DNA of 33,139 nt from an uncultured Eubacteriales bacterium. GTDB taxonomy: Bacteria; Bacillota; Clostridia; Oscillospirales; Acutalibacteraceae. The DNA lies in assembly GCA_900315875.1 (NCBI GenBank), contig ONAX01000011.1, positions 1-33,139 of the forward strand, in the 5' to 3' direction. The position numbers were made by a program, and so were the translations under genes. The notes under the pieces are model-generated. The model had not been told where the DNA came from. It ran no database searches and saw only the letters and a program-made list of their open reading frames with translations. Of the stretch, positions 25,843-33,043 are shown piece after piece (position 1 is the first letter of the stretch; every line of letters begins with the position of its first letter).

Positions 25843-27036
25843 TTATTTGTCGTTGAGGCATGCGATACCCGGGAGAACCTTGCCCTCGAGGAATTCGAGA
25901 GATGCGCCGCCGCCGGTAGAAATGTGGGTCATTCTGTCTGCATAGCCGAGCTTTTCAACAGCTGCTGCGGAGTCGCCGCCGCCGATGATGGAGATTGCGC
26001 CGCTTTCTGCAACTGCCTTAGCAACAGAAATTGTACCTGCTGCGAAGTTCTCCCACTCAGAAACGCCCATCGGGCCGTTCCATACTACTGTACCGGCACC
26101 AACGAGAGCATTTGCAAACTTCTCTCTGGTCTTCGGACCGATATCCAGACCCATCCAGTCTGCCTCGATCTTATCGGAATCAACGGTCTTGAACTCTGTA
26201 TCCGGCTTATACTCTCTGCCGACAACTGTATCCTCAGGAATGAGGAAGTTTACGTTCTTAGCCTTAGCCTGAGCCATGATATCCTTAGCAAGCTCTACCT
26301 TATCAAGCTCGCAGATGGATGTACCTGTGCTGTAGCCCAGAGCCTTCATGAAGGTGTAAGCCATGCCGCCGCCGATGATGAGCGTATCAACCTTATCGAG
26401 AAGGTTTGTGATAACGCCGATCTTATCGGAAACCTTTGCACCGCCGAGGATAGCAACGAAGGGTCTCTTCGGATCTTCGAGAGCGCCGCCCATAACGGTG
26501 ATTTCCTTCTGGATGAGGTAGCCGCATACTGCCGGCAGATAATCAGCAACACCAGCTGTAGAAGCGTGTGCTCTGTGAGCTGTGCCGAATGCATCGTTTA
26601 CATAGATCTCTGCAAGAGAAGCCAGTGCCTTTGCAAATTCGGGATCGTTCTTTTCCTCTTCCTTATGGAAACGAACGTTTTCGATAAGCTCAACCTCGCC
26701 GTCCTGAAGAGAAGCAGCGATGCTCTGAGCGCTTTCGCCTACTACGTCGGAAGCCATCTTAACTTCGAAGCCGAGAGCCTTTGAAAGATAAGCAGCAACA
26801 GGAGCCAGCGAATACTTCATATTGAATTCGCCCTTCGGACGACCGAGGTGCGAGCAGAGGATAACCTTTGCCTTATGATCGATCAGATACTTGATAGTCT
26901 TGAGAGCCTCGTCGATTCTCTTCGGGTCAGAGATATTGCCCTCGCCGTCGAACGGTACGTTGAAGTCGCAGCGAACAAGAACCTTCTTGCCGGCTACATC
27001 AATATCTTCAACGGTTTTCTTGTTAAGATAGTTCAT
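25843..27036 (-). CDS. pgk: Phosphoglycerate kinase
   Basis: Transfers phosphate from 1,3-bisphosphoglycerate to ADP. The protein is 397 aa, the normal monomer length. Motifs are [101 protein letters not shown] and [16 protein letters not shown]. It is first in the cluster with a promoter at 27117-27145. The usual upstream partner gapA is not in the window. Confidence 0.97.
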   Translation of the reverse strand: MNYLNKKTVEDIDVAGKKVLVRCDFNVPFDGEGNISDPKRIDEALKTIKYLIDHKAKVILCSHLGRPKGEFNMKYSLAPVAAYLSKALGFEVKMASDVVGESAQSIAASLQDGEVELIENVRFHKEEEKNDPEFAKALASLAEIYVNDAFGTAHRAHASTAGVADYLPAVCGYLIQKEITVMGGALEDPKRPFVAILGGAKVSDKIGVITNLLDKVDTLIIGGGMAYTFMKALGYSTGTSICELDKVELAKDIMAQAKAKNVNFLIPEDTVVGREYKPDTEFKTVDSDKIEADWMGLDIGPKTREKFANALVGAGTVVWNGPMGVSEWENFAAGTISVAKAVAESGAISIIGGGDSAAAVEKLGYADRMTHISTGGGASLEFLEGKVLPGIACLNDK

Positions 27037-27116
27037 GTTGTTTACATCCTTTCAGATATTCTAAGCCGGGTCACCGGCTCATTGACAGATTTAGCGGCAT
27101 ACAGCCGTCGTTATCT

Positions 27117-27145
27117 ATTTTATAACATTTTGTCAGATTTTTCAA
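27117..27145 (-). promoter_or_regulatory. Sigma-A promoter for the pgk cluster
   Basis: Minus strand TTGAAA (27145-27140), 17-base spacer, TAAAAT (27122-27117), about 80 bases upstream of the pgk ATG. Confidence 0.6.
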
Positions 27146-27260
27146 TAGGAAAAGCAAATTTAATATACATAATTATATTCAGGGAACGTAATATTTCTCC
27201 CCCTTCACTTTGGGAAGGAGCCGGGGAATGGGAAAAAGAATCCCAGAAATTCAGAAAATA

Positions 27261-27289
27261 TTAATATAATCATCTGTTTATGCTACAAT
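27261..27289 (+). promoter_or_regulatory. Extended -10 promoter before structured leader
   Basis: TTAATA (27261-27266, weak -35), 17-base spacer ending in TATGC, TACAAT (27284-27289). Transcription would begin about four bases before the 13-bp leader helix. Confidence 0.55.
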
Positions 27290-27295
27290 TAAATT

Positions 27296-27468
27296 GCCAA
27301 ACAAATTTCATTATTCCGCAGATCATAGCATGTGTTTTTACCTTTGGTAAAAATGCAGGCTCTCTTTTCACATGCTTATGTATGCGGATAGAAAATTTGT
27401 TTGGCGACAATGGAGCTTTGTGTTTTTCGGGCGCACGGCTTCGGTTGTGTGCCTTTTTATTTTGCCCG
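27296..27468 (+). promoter_or_regulatory. Riboswitch-like structured leader with terminator, class unknown
   Basis: A 13-bp perfect outer helix (GCCAAACAAATTT 27296-27308 with 27393-27405) encloses three stacked helices. These are TCCGCA 27315-27320 with TGCGGA 27383-27388, AGCATGTG 27327-27334 with CACATGCT 27369-27376, and TTTTTACC 27335-27342 with GGTAAAAA 27346-27353. A single-stranded TGCAGGCTCTC segment lies within. It is followed by a terminator (GGCGCAC 27430-27436 with GTGTGCC 27447-27453, then TTTTTATTTT). The first arm (CGGGC 27428-27432) can instead pair with GCCCG 27464-27468, a possible antiterminator. It lies ahead of the lipoprotein at 27494. I cannot match it to a named riboswitch or T-box; it could also be a free sRNA. 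Confidence 0.6.
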
Positions 27469-27493
27469 GAAATAACATCAGGAGGACAAATAT

Positions 27494-28045
27494 ATGAAAA
27501 AGACAGTTAAATTCAGAAGCATTTTTGCCGTAATGGCAGCGGCGGCATTTGCGAGCTGTGTGTTTGCAGGGTGTACGGGTTCGGAAAACAAATCAGGAGA
27601 AAGCTCGGCTTTATCATCTGCTGTGTCAAGTGCTGCGGATGTTGATTCAGAAACAGTATCAAGCAAGACGAATGACGAATCTATGGAAGAATCAGATGTT
27701 GATTCAGAAGATATTACATTTGAAGTCAAGTCTGATGATAATCCTTCTAAGAATACATCTTTAGAAGAATCATCAGAAAAATTAACACCTTTTCAAGCTT
27801 TTAGATTTGGTCGAACATTATCACATGTTTTTACAAATGAAACAGACAAATATGACTCTCATCACATTTCTCCAAATATAAACATTTGTATCTTAAATAT
27901 AAACGATGATAATACATATGATATTTATGCGTTTGGTTATTCACTTCCCGTTAATACAGATGATATAGAGCTTTATCCGGAAGATTATGTACCTGATTTC
28001 AAAAATGATTTATGGTTCGGTATAGAGAGTGAATATCGTATTTAA
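27494..28045 (+). CDS. Small predicted lipoprotein
   Basis: 183 aa. The basic start MKKTVKFR, hydrophobic core and lipobox (VFAGC, Cys27) give a lipid-anchored export signal. Residues 28-95 are Ser/Asp/Glu-rich linker. The C-terminal 80 residues (TPFQAFRFGRTLSHVF...YDIYAFGYSLPVNTDDIELYPEDYVPDF) are more AT-rich than the first half and end abruptly, so the gene may be a truncated or horizontally mixed remnant. AGGAGG precedes the ATG. Expression may be gated by the structured leader upstream. Function unknown. Confidence 0.7.
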   Translation: MKKTVKFRSIFAVMAAAAFASCVFAGCTGSENKSGESSALSSAVSSAADVDSETVSSKTNDESMEESDVDSEDITFEVKSDDNPSKNTSLEESSEKLTPFQAFRFGRTLSHVFTNETDKYDSHHISPNINICILNINDDNTYDIYAFGYSLPVNTDDIELYPEDYVPDFKNDLWFGIESEYRI

Positions 28046-28335
28046 TAACAAAAATACAGTCACATCATGTGCTATCCACCCTATCCGCCCGACCACACCC
28101 TTCGGTGCGACCGGGCTATATTATTACGCAGAAAAGGGACTGGAAGTTATTTCACAGTCCCCAATTCTAAAGAAAACCGCCCCGGTTTCCCGAAGAGGTC
28201 AAAGAATAGCTGTCCGGCAGGCGTCGCATCTCCTGCATCTCTCGGAGTTTCCTCCTGTCATACCATCGGCGTGTGGTCGCAACGAATTTTACCACCCCAA
28301 ACAGCTACTTCTATTCTATGTATATTATACCATAT
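28046..28335. other. Intergenic region with minus-strand terminator
   Basis: No gene seen. It holds CCCGACCACACCC-TTCG-type GC-rich dyads near 28087-28115 and a hairpin GGGACTG/CAGTCCC at 28136-28161. On the minus strand this hairpin is followed by four T, so it may end the unit coming from 28336. The hairpin resembles the one at 8862-8894. Confidence 0.5.
28131..28162 (-). terminator. Minus-strand terminator hairpin
   Basis: Minus strand: GGGACTG, loop with TGAAATAACTT, CAGTCCC, TTTT. It lies about 175 bases past the stop of the PBECR-like gene. Confidence 0.5.
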
Positions 28336-28713
28336 TTATTCAGCTTTGTAAAGCAGTTGCTTATTTTTTAAATAGTTTTTCCAGCGTGTCTCACTTATTT
28401 TCCAAGCAGAGATAATAGAATTTTTATATTCAGGATCATCCGATGAAGTATGAATACGAATAACCAACTGCATTCTTATGCCGTTTTCTTCTATATGCTT
28501 CAATATCAATCCCGTATTTTTCCCTGAATCCTTCAGAATATAATCGGGAGAAAAAATGGCTTTTTCAAAATACGAAAATAATTCTTCAAAATGTCCCGGA
28601 TGATGCTTTTTTATGTGTTCTATCAGTTCATCGGTCAAAACAACCTCATCGGTGGTGATGTCCTCTGTTATACATTTGAAAATATCCGTATTAATTTTAC
28701 CCACCATACGCAT
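28336..28713 (-). CDS. PBECR-type nuclease-like protein (barnase/EndoU/ColicinE5/RelE-like)
   Basis: 125 aa, stand-alone. The pattern VVLTDELIEHIKKHHPGHFEELFSYFEKAIFSPDYILKD, NTGLILKHI, MQLVIRIHTSSDDPEYKNSIISAWKISETRWKNYL and LLYKAE matches, from memory, the small PBECR (phage barnase-EndoU-ColicinE5/D-RelE-like) nuclease family abundant in Firmicutes and prophages. The conserved His-His and the Lys-Asn-Ser-Ile stretch are present. The ATG has GGAG 11 bases upstream. No antitoxin-like partner is adjacent: the next gene is an ABC ATPase 70 bases upstream on the same strand. Activity and target are unknown. Confidence 0.65.
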   Translation of the reverse strand: MRMVGKINTDIFKCITEDITTDEVVLTDELIEHIKKHHPGHFEELFSYFEKAIFSPDYILKDSGKNTGLILKHIEENGIRMQLVIRIHTSSDDPEYKNSIISAWKISETRWKNYLKNKQLLYKAE

Positions 28714-28783
28714 ATATAATTTCGCTCCAATTCTTTATAAACCAATATTGTGTCCTGTCACGGGGCGAATCATAATAAACTGT

Positions 28784-29536
28784 TCACTTCGCAAATTCGG
28801 GATATTTTTCGAGTGTCTCCTGCATGGTGCCGTCGTAGATCACCTTGCCCTTTTGCAGATAGATGCAGCGCTCGCATATCTCCTGAATATCCTTGCTGTG
28901 GCTTACATACAGCACGGTGATATCCTTTTTTATCATTTCCTTGATCTTCGCCTTGCATTTTTTCTTGAAATTAGCGTCGCCTACGCTGAGGGCTTCGTCG
29001 ATAACAAGAATGTCCGGATTTGTGTTGATATTGATAGCAAAGCCAAGGCGCATTTTCATACCTGACGAATAAGTACGCACCGGCTGATCGATATAATCTC
29101 CAAGGTCAGCAAAATCAATAACCTTATGCTCTATTTCCTTGATCTCGCTGTCGTCAAGGCCGAGGACATAGCACTTGAAGCTGATATTCTCGCGTCCGGT
29201 CATATCCGGTGAGAAGCCTGCAGTAAGCTCCAGAAGAGCTGCAACTCGTCCGCGGACATTGACCTCTCCCGTCGTCGGGAATGCAACGCCGGTTATCATC
29301 TTGAGCACAGTTGATTTTCCTGCGCCGTTACGTCCGATTATTGCGACGGATTCGCCCTTTCTGATGGTGAAATTCACCCCGTCGAGTGCCTTATGGCGCT
29401 TATATTTCTTTGACTTTATAAACAGTGCCTGGAACTGCTCCCTGCTGCTGCGGTAAAGAGTATATATCTTGGTAACGTTTTTGAATTCGATAATAGGCTC
29501 GCCGAGTGCTGTTTCGGTTTTTACTTCATTAGCCAT
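28784..29536 (-). CDS. Polysaccharide/teichoic acid export ABC ATPase (TagH/Wzt family)
   Basis: 250 aa. An N-terminal KVTKIYTLYRSSREQFQALF stretch typical of surface-polymer exporters is followed by Walker A GRNGAGKST, ALLELTAGFSPDMTGRENI, signature YSSGMKMRLGF, Walker B ILVIDEALSVGD and the H-loop VSHS. The family works with a TagG/Wzm permease to export teichoic acid, capsule or O-antigen, but no permease gene adjoins it on either side. It has its own consensus promoter (29566-29594), and the ATG follows AAGGATC; a longer frame adding six residues is unlikely. It may be orphaned by rearrangement or may serve a permease encoded elsewhere. Confidence 0.9.
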   Translation of the reverse strand: MANEVKTETALGEPIIEFKNVTKIYTLYRSSREQFQALFIKSKKYKRHKALDGVNFTIRKGESVAIIGRNGAGKSTVLKMITGVAFPTTGEVNVRGRVAALLELTAGFSPDMTGRENISFKCYVLGLDDSEIKEIEHKVIDFADLGDYIDQPVRTYSSGMKMRLGFAININTNPDILVIDEALSVGDANFKKKCKAKIKEMIKKDITVLYVSHSKDIQEICERCIYLQKGKVIYDGTMQETLEKYPEFAK

Positions 29537-29565
29537 AACACACGATCCTTTCATTTGATATTTCT

Positions 29566-29594
29566 ATTTTACCCTCAAATCCCCCATTTGTCAA
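29566..29594 (-). promoter_or_regulatory. Consensus sigma-A promoter for ABC ATPase
   Basis: Minus strand TTGACA (29594-29589), 17-base spacer, TAAAAT (29571-29566), 30 bases before the ATG. Confidence 0.8.
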
Positions 29595-29765
29595 TACAGA
29601 CAGCTCCGGAAGCGGCGCAGAGCCTGCGCACCATGTTCGCGGAAGTTAATATCGGTTCTATTTTCACAAAAACTTTAACGACCTGCAGCGTGCGCCCGAA
29701 TGAAATGTTTTTGGGGTAACGCTGCACCATTCCACAGAAGTCAAAAACTGACGGTCATACATATC

Positions 29766-29803
29766 AAAAAAGCAGAGGACGACGCGTCACCCTCTGCTTT
29801 TAT
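29766..29803. terminator. Bidirectional terminator
   Basis: AAAAAAGCAGAGG / CCTCTGCTTTTA with 29771-29778 paired to 29791-29798 and A/T tracts on both flanks. It ends the 5'-nucleotidase remnant on the minus strand. The rest of 29600-29840 holds no gene. Confidence 0.85.
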
Positions 29804-29839
29804 TATCACATATACTTTCCCCGGAATAAATAACTTACT

Positions 29840-30523
29840 TTATTTCTTCTTTCTTGCAAAAACGGCAACAGCCATTGCAGAAATCACTACTGTCGCAAAT
29901 GCTGCCTGTGCAGCTGTTGTCTGCGCGCCCGTTTGCGGCACCTGTGTGCTGCCGGAAGCTGAGCTTTCTGTACCTGTATTGTCTGCACCGTCCTTTGCAG
30001 GCTCGGATTTACTGTTTTCAGAGCTTTCAGACCCGGAGCTTTCGGGATCTGTTTTTTCGGGAACGTCAGGCTGACTGGTTCCGTCGGTTATTCTGATCCT
30101 TCCCTCTCCCTCAGGATTCCTGTATTTTTCGGGAATAACACCGCCGAATGTATTCTTGATATAATCTTGTACAACATCAATATCAACAGCAAGCCTGTCG
30201 TCGATTATCTCACACTTGCCGCTCAGGATAAAGCCGTCGCCGCCATCCCGGAGAAGATAGTTTATGCTTGCAACGGTATATGTCTTATTAACATCAAGCG
30301 GCTGAGATCCGATAAGTACATTTTTCACTCTGTATTCGCCTGTAACGCCGGTAAATTCGCCCATTTCATTTATGGTCACCGTGCTCCTGACGCTTGTATC
30401 CATCGTGTATTCCATTCCTGATACGCTGAGGAAGTATCCGGATTCATCAAGATATTCCGCCGATGATAATTCAAGGAAATCCAGTATCTGCTGACCTGTT
30501 ACCTCAGCAGCACAGATTGTATT
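29840..30523 (-). pseudogene. Surface 5'-nucleotidase (UshA-type), C-terminal fragment with sorting signal
   Basis: Only the end of a large extracellular nucleotidase remains. The frame reads back from the stop to about 30521 as NTICAAEVTGQQILDFLELSSAEYLDESGYFLSVSGMEYTMD, the conserved 5'-nucleotidase C domain, then ASINYLLRDGGDGF. After a Ser/Glu/Asp linker comes a cell-wall sorting signal: VPQTG, a hydrophobic span and RKKK. Homology stops at 30523, where Asn of the FGNT motif is followed by unrelated sequence, and an in-frame stop lies 10 bases further on. The metallophosphatase domain is missing. It is joined head-to-head with a GGDEF fragment. The ATG at 30415 is only an internal methionine. 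Confidence 0.82.
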
Positions 30524-30837
30524 GCTGCAAGATTATCTGCACGATCTACAAGCATTCTCCGGTATTCCGTCTTGGCGGAGATGAATTTGCCGCTATTCTG
30601 ATAGACACAGATTACGAAAACCGGGAAAAGCTTATTAAGCAGCTGAGTGCAGATTGCGAAGCCACTTATAACCGCGAAGACTGCGAACCATGGGAGCGGT
30701 ATTCCATCGCAGCAGGAATGTCAGACTGCGCAGACGGAGAAACAACACTCGCGCCAGCTCTCTCACGCGCAGACAAAGCAATGTATATTGCTAAGCGTGA
30801 ATTCAAACAATCGCACGAAATTGATTCGCAAAATTAA
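30524..30837 (+). pseudogene. GGDEF (diguanylate cyclase) C-terminal fragment
   Basis: The second half of a GGDEF domain: ICTIYKHSPVFRLGGDEFAAILID with an intact active-site loop, then WERYSIAAGMSDCADGE and SRADKAMYIAKREFK to the stop. The first half, which carries part of the GTP site, and any sensor domain are missing. Sequence before about 30524 belongs to the opposite-strand nucleotidase. It therefore cannot make cyclic di-GMP unless it has been misjoined in assembly. It has no credible start. A good terminator (30851-30889) follows. Its last 13 codons recur at 33007-33043. Confidence 0.82.
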
Positions 30838-30844
30838 AGCTTAA
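30808..30844 (+). repeat. Direct repeat copy A (GGDEF gene tail)
   Basis: 37 bases matching 33007-33043 at 34 positions, in the same orientation. Both copies end in the same stop and GCTTAA. Confidence 0.85.
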
Positions 30845-30850
30845 CAAAAA

Positions 30851-30889
30851 CAGGACTTCCATTTTACTGCGGAAGTCCTGCTCTTTTTT
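30851..30889 (+). terminator. Rho-independent terminator after GGDEF fragment
   Basis: CAGGACTTCC (30851-30860) pairs perfectly with GGAAGTCCTG (30871-30880), followed by CTCTTTTTTA. Between here and 31337 no gene is supported; only the promoter at 31087-31115 stands out. Confidence 0.92.
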
Positions 30890-31086
30890 ATTCGTTTCAG
30901 CGTAAGCGATAAGTTTCTCTTTATCGCGATTAATAAAGCTTTGCACCAGCAGAAATGCGGGGATCGATCATCAGCAGATGGAGCTTTTCCTCGTGATGCC
31001 AAATACACAGTTAAAAGCAAAATGCATTTTTGTGCTATATTTACAGAATCTTGTCATTCATATTCTATATTTTATGGATTATGTAA

Positions 31087-31115
31087 TAGACATAATCAAG
31101 TCTTTATGTTATAAT
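31087..31115 (+). promoter_or_regulatory. Sigma-A promoter for cystatin-like surface protein
   Basis: TAGACA (31087-31092), 17-base spacer, TATAAT (31110-31115). It implies an unusually long leader of about 215 nt before the ATG at 31337, whose content I cannot assign. Confidence 0.7.
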
Positions 31116-31336
31116 GAGATCATGAAATATTCGGGTTTGCCAAACGATCAAGGACAAATCATTCCCGGATTTCACAGGGATACATCTTCAGCGGTAATAC
31201 CAGTTTACAATAGTGAATTGCTGATACCGTATGCCCCTCTGCCGGAATCATTTCCGGTGAATAGTTAAGCATATTTTATCATTTTCCGAAATTGTAGGCT
31301 GTTGTGTTATATTTCAAAAAAAATGGAGGTATTAGT

Positions 31337-32911
31337 ATGAAGATCAAGAAGGTATTGTCTGTTGCATTGACAATGTGTATCGGTGCTTCTGTTTTTGGCA
31401 CCGGAGCAATTACTGCGTCAGCTGAATCTATTTCAGGCGGATGGATCTTTTCCGATGTTGCCGCAGTGAATGTTAATGAAACGGAAAAAACTGCTCTCGC
31501 ACAAGCTATAGAAAACAGCTACGATGGTCTGAGCAAGTTTGAAGCAACAGATGTCATCGCTCACCAGGTAGTTGAAGGCTCGAATTCTGCATATCTTTGC
31601 AAGGAAACACCCGCAGAGCATGAAACCCCGTCAAACTGGAGCATAGTTACGATTTACACCGATTTAGAAGGCAATTCCTCAGTAAAGAGGATTGAGACAA
31701 TTGATCCGACAGATATAAAAACCCTCGAAACTGTTACTGAAACAGAGAGCGGAGCCTGGTATACCATTGGCAAGAAAACAGGACCAGAATTATCTTCCGG
31801 AGTGCAGACCGCATTAAGTAATAACACGGGTCTGGCTCTTGTTCCTACAGCAGTTATTGCCGAGCAAATTGTATCAGGCAAGAATTATCGTATGCTCGCA
31901 TACGGCACTCTTGTTACTGCAGAGCCCAGAACCAATCTTTATGTTGTAGATGTTTATGAAAACAATGAAGGTACTGCTGAAATCACTAATATAGCTGCAT
32001 TTGACATTCTGTCATATTGCTCTGCCAGTCAGAATGATCCAACTGATCCCGAGCAGTCAACCTCAGGCGGCTGGCAGTTCTCTGACGTAGCTGCCAACAA
32101 TGCACCGGAAGATGCACAGGCAACTCTTGATAAGGTTCTCAAAAGCAGCTACAATGGTCTGAGCAAGTTTGAAGTAACAGATATCATTGCTTCCCGTGTT
32201 GTTGCCGGCACAAACTACGCTTATCTGTGCAAGGAAACCCCAGCAGACAAAGACGCTCCGACAAACTGGAGCATTGTAACGCTGTATTCTGATCTCTCAG
32301 GAAATACATCACTCGTTCATATTGAAACAATTGATCCCACAGCTATCAAAACTCTCGAAAACATCCCCGATGCTCCTGTTTCCGGCGGATGGGTTGCTGA
32401 AGGCAAAGAAAACGGCGCTGATCTTCCCGATACCGTACAGGCTGCTATCAACTCCAACATGGGTCTGAAGCTTATACCGACGGCAGTTATTGGAGAGCAG
32501 GTTGTTGCAGGTATTAATTATCGCATTCTTTCATACGGCACTCTTGTTACAGAAAATCCCAGAACCGATCTCTATATCGTTGATGTTAATGCAGGTCCTG
32601 ACGGCACTGCACAGATCAAAGAAATCTCTGCTTTCGACATCACAGCTTATTGCTCTGCACCTGCAGAACAGCCCAACGAGCCGTCTGACAAACCATCTGA
32701 CGAGCCGTCTGACAAGCCGTCCGATAAGCCGTCTGATAAGCCGTCTGATAAGCCGTCTGATAAACCGAGTCAGCCAAGCTCAACATCGGGCAGTACTTCT
32801 CCCGCAACAGGCGACAGCAACTTTACAGTAGTACTTTTACTGCTCTCTGTTCTTGCAACCGGAGCTGTAATTTCAGCAACAGTTCGCACCAAAAAAGAGG
32901 ATCGTTCATAA
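31337..32911 (+). CDS. Cell-wall-anchored protein with four cystatin-like domains
   Basis: 524 aa, exported (signal peptide 1-29, cleavage near ASA-E) and surface-anchored. Two tandem units of about 200 residues each hold two related halves beginning SGGW/SGAW. Each half carries a cystatin-type hairpin QxVxG: QVVEG (77-81), QIVSG (177-181), RVVAG (287-291) and QVVAG (388-392), followed by aromatic-rich strands such as NYRMLAYG. A Pro-Ser-Asp-Lys spacer (about 447-479) leads to SPATG, a hydrophobic span and RTKKEDRS, a variant sortase signal. GGAGG lies six bases before the ATG; a longer frame from 31304 is rejected. Cystatins inhibit papain-type proteases, so a protective or inhibitory surface role is possible but inferred. 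Confidence 0.8.
   Translation: MKIKKVLSVALTMCIGASVFGTGAITASAESISGGWIFSDVAAVNVNETEKTALAQAIENSYDGLSKFEATDVIAHQVVEGSNSAYLCKETPAEHETPSNWSIVTIYTDLEGNSSVKRIETIDPTDIKTLETVTETESGAWYTIGKKTGPELSSGVQTALSNNTGLALVPTAVIAEQIVSGKNYRMLAYGTLVTAEPRTNLYVVDVYENNEGTAEITNIAAFDILSYCSASQNDPTDPEQSTSGGWQFSDVAANNAPEDAQATLDKVLKSSYNGLSKFEVTDIIASRVVAGTNYAYLCKETPADKDAPTNWSIVTLYSDLSGNTSLVHIETIDPTAIKTLENIPDAPVSGGWVAEGKENGADLPDTVQAAINSNMGLKLIPTAVIGEQVVAGINYRILSYGTLVTENPRTDLYIVDVNAGPDGTAQIKEISAFDITAYCSAPAEQPNEPSDKPSDEPSDKPSDKPSDKPSDKPSDKPSQPSSTSGSTSPATGDSNFTVVLLLLSVLATGAVISATVRTKKEDRS
32687..32770 (+). repeat. Tandem 12-base coding repeat (PSDK)
   Basis: Seven units of about 12 bases (GACAAGCCGTCT-like) encode the Pro-Ser-Asp-Lys wall-spanning spacer before the sorting signal. 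Nearly identical units make copy-number change likely. Confidence 0.85.
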
Positions 32912-32959
32912 CCAGTTCTTTCGCCAGTAAGTCATCCTGCTTATTTATCAAGTCAGAAA

Positions 32960-32985
32960 GGATATTCAGCATTCTCTGAATATCC
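32960..32985 (+). terminator. Stem-loop after cystatin-like gene
   Basis: GGATATTCAG (32960-32969) pairs perfectly with CTGAATATCC (32976-32985), loop CATTCT. No T-run follows, so termination strength is uncertain. Confidence 0.5.
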
Positions 32986-33006
32986 CGATCAATTCGCAAA
33001 TCCAGG

Positions 33007-33043
33007 CAATTGCACAAAATTGATCCGCAAAATTAAAGCTTAA
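33007..33043 (+). repeat. Direct repeat copy B (second GGDEF gene tail)
   Basis: Matches 30808-30844 at 34 of 37 positions and keeps the same reading frame and stop (HKIDPQN versus HEIDSQN). It abuts the group II intron end immediately. Similarity fades upstream after a few more codons. Confidence 0.85.

Noticed and set aside
25459-26784. 441-aa plus-strand ORF opposite tpiA and pgk
   Set aside because: It is a long open shadow frame, Cys/Leu-rich, across two certain glycolytic genes; it arises from codon bias on the other strand.
27198-27246. Dyad CTCCCCCTTCACTTTGGGAAGGAG as an operator or MITE end
   Set aside because: It is imperfect and only one copy is in the window; similar short dyads are common between genes in gut Clostridia.
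30978-31268. 96-aa ORF upstream of the cystatin-like gene
   Set aside because: It has no ribosome site and no recognisable family, and it spans the promoter at 31087-31115; best treated as promoter plus leader.
32687-32770. Short regular repeats as a CRISPR array
   Set aside because: The repeats are contiguous 12-base units without spacers, in frame, and encode a Pro-Ser-Asp-Lys wall spacer.
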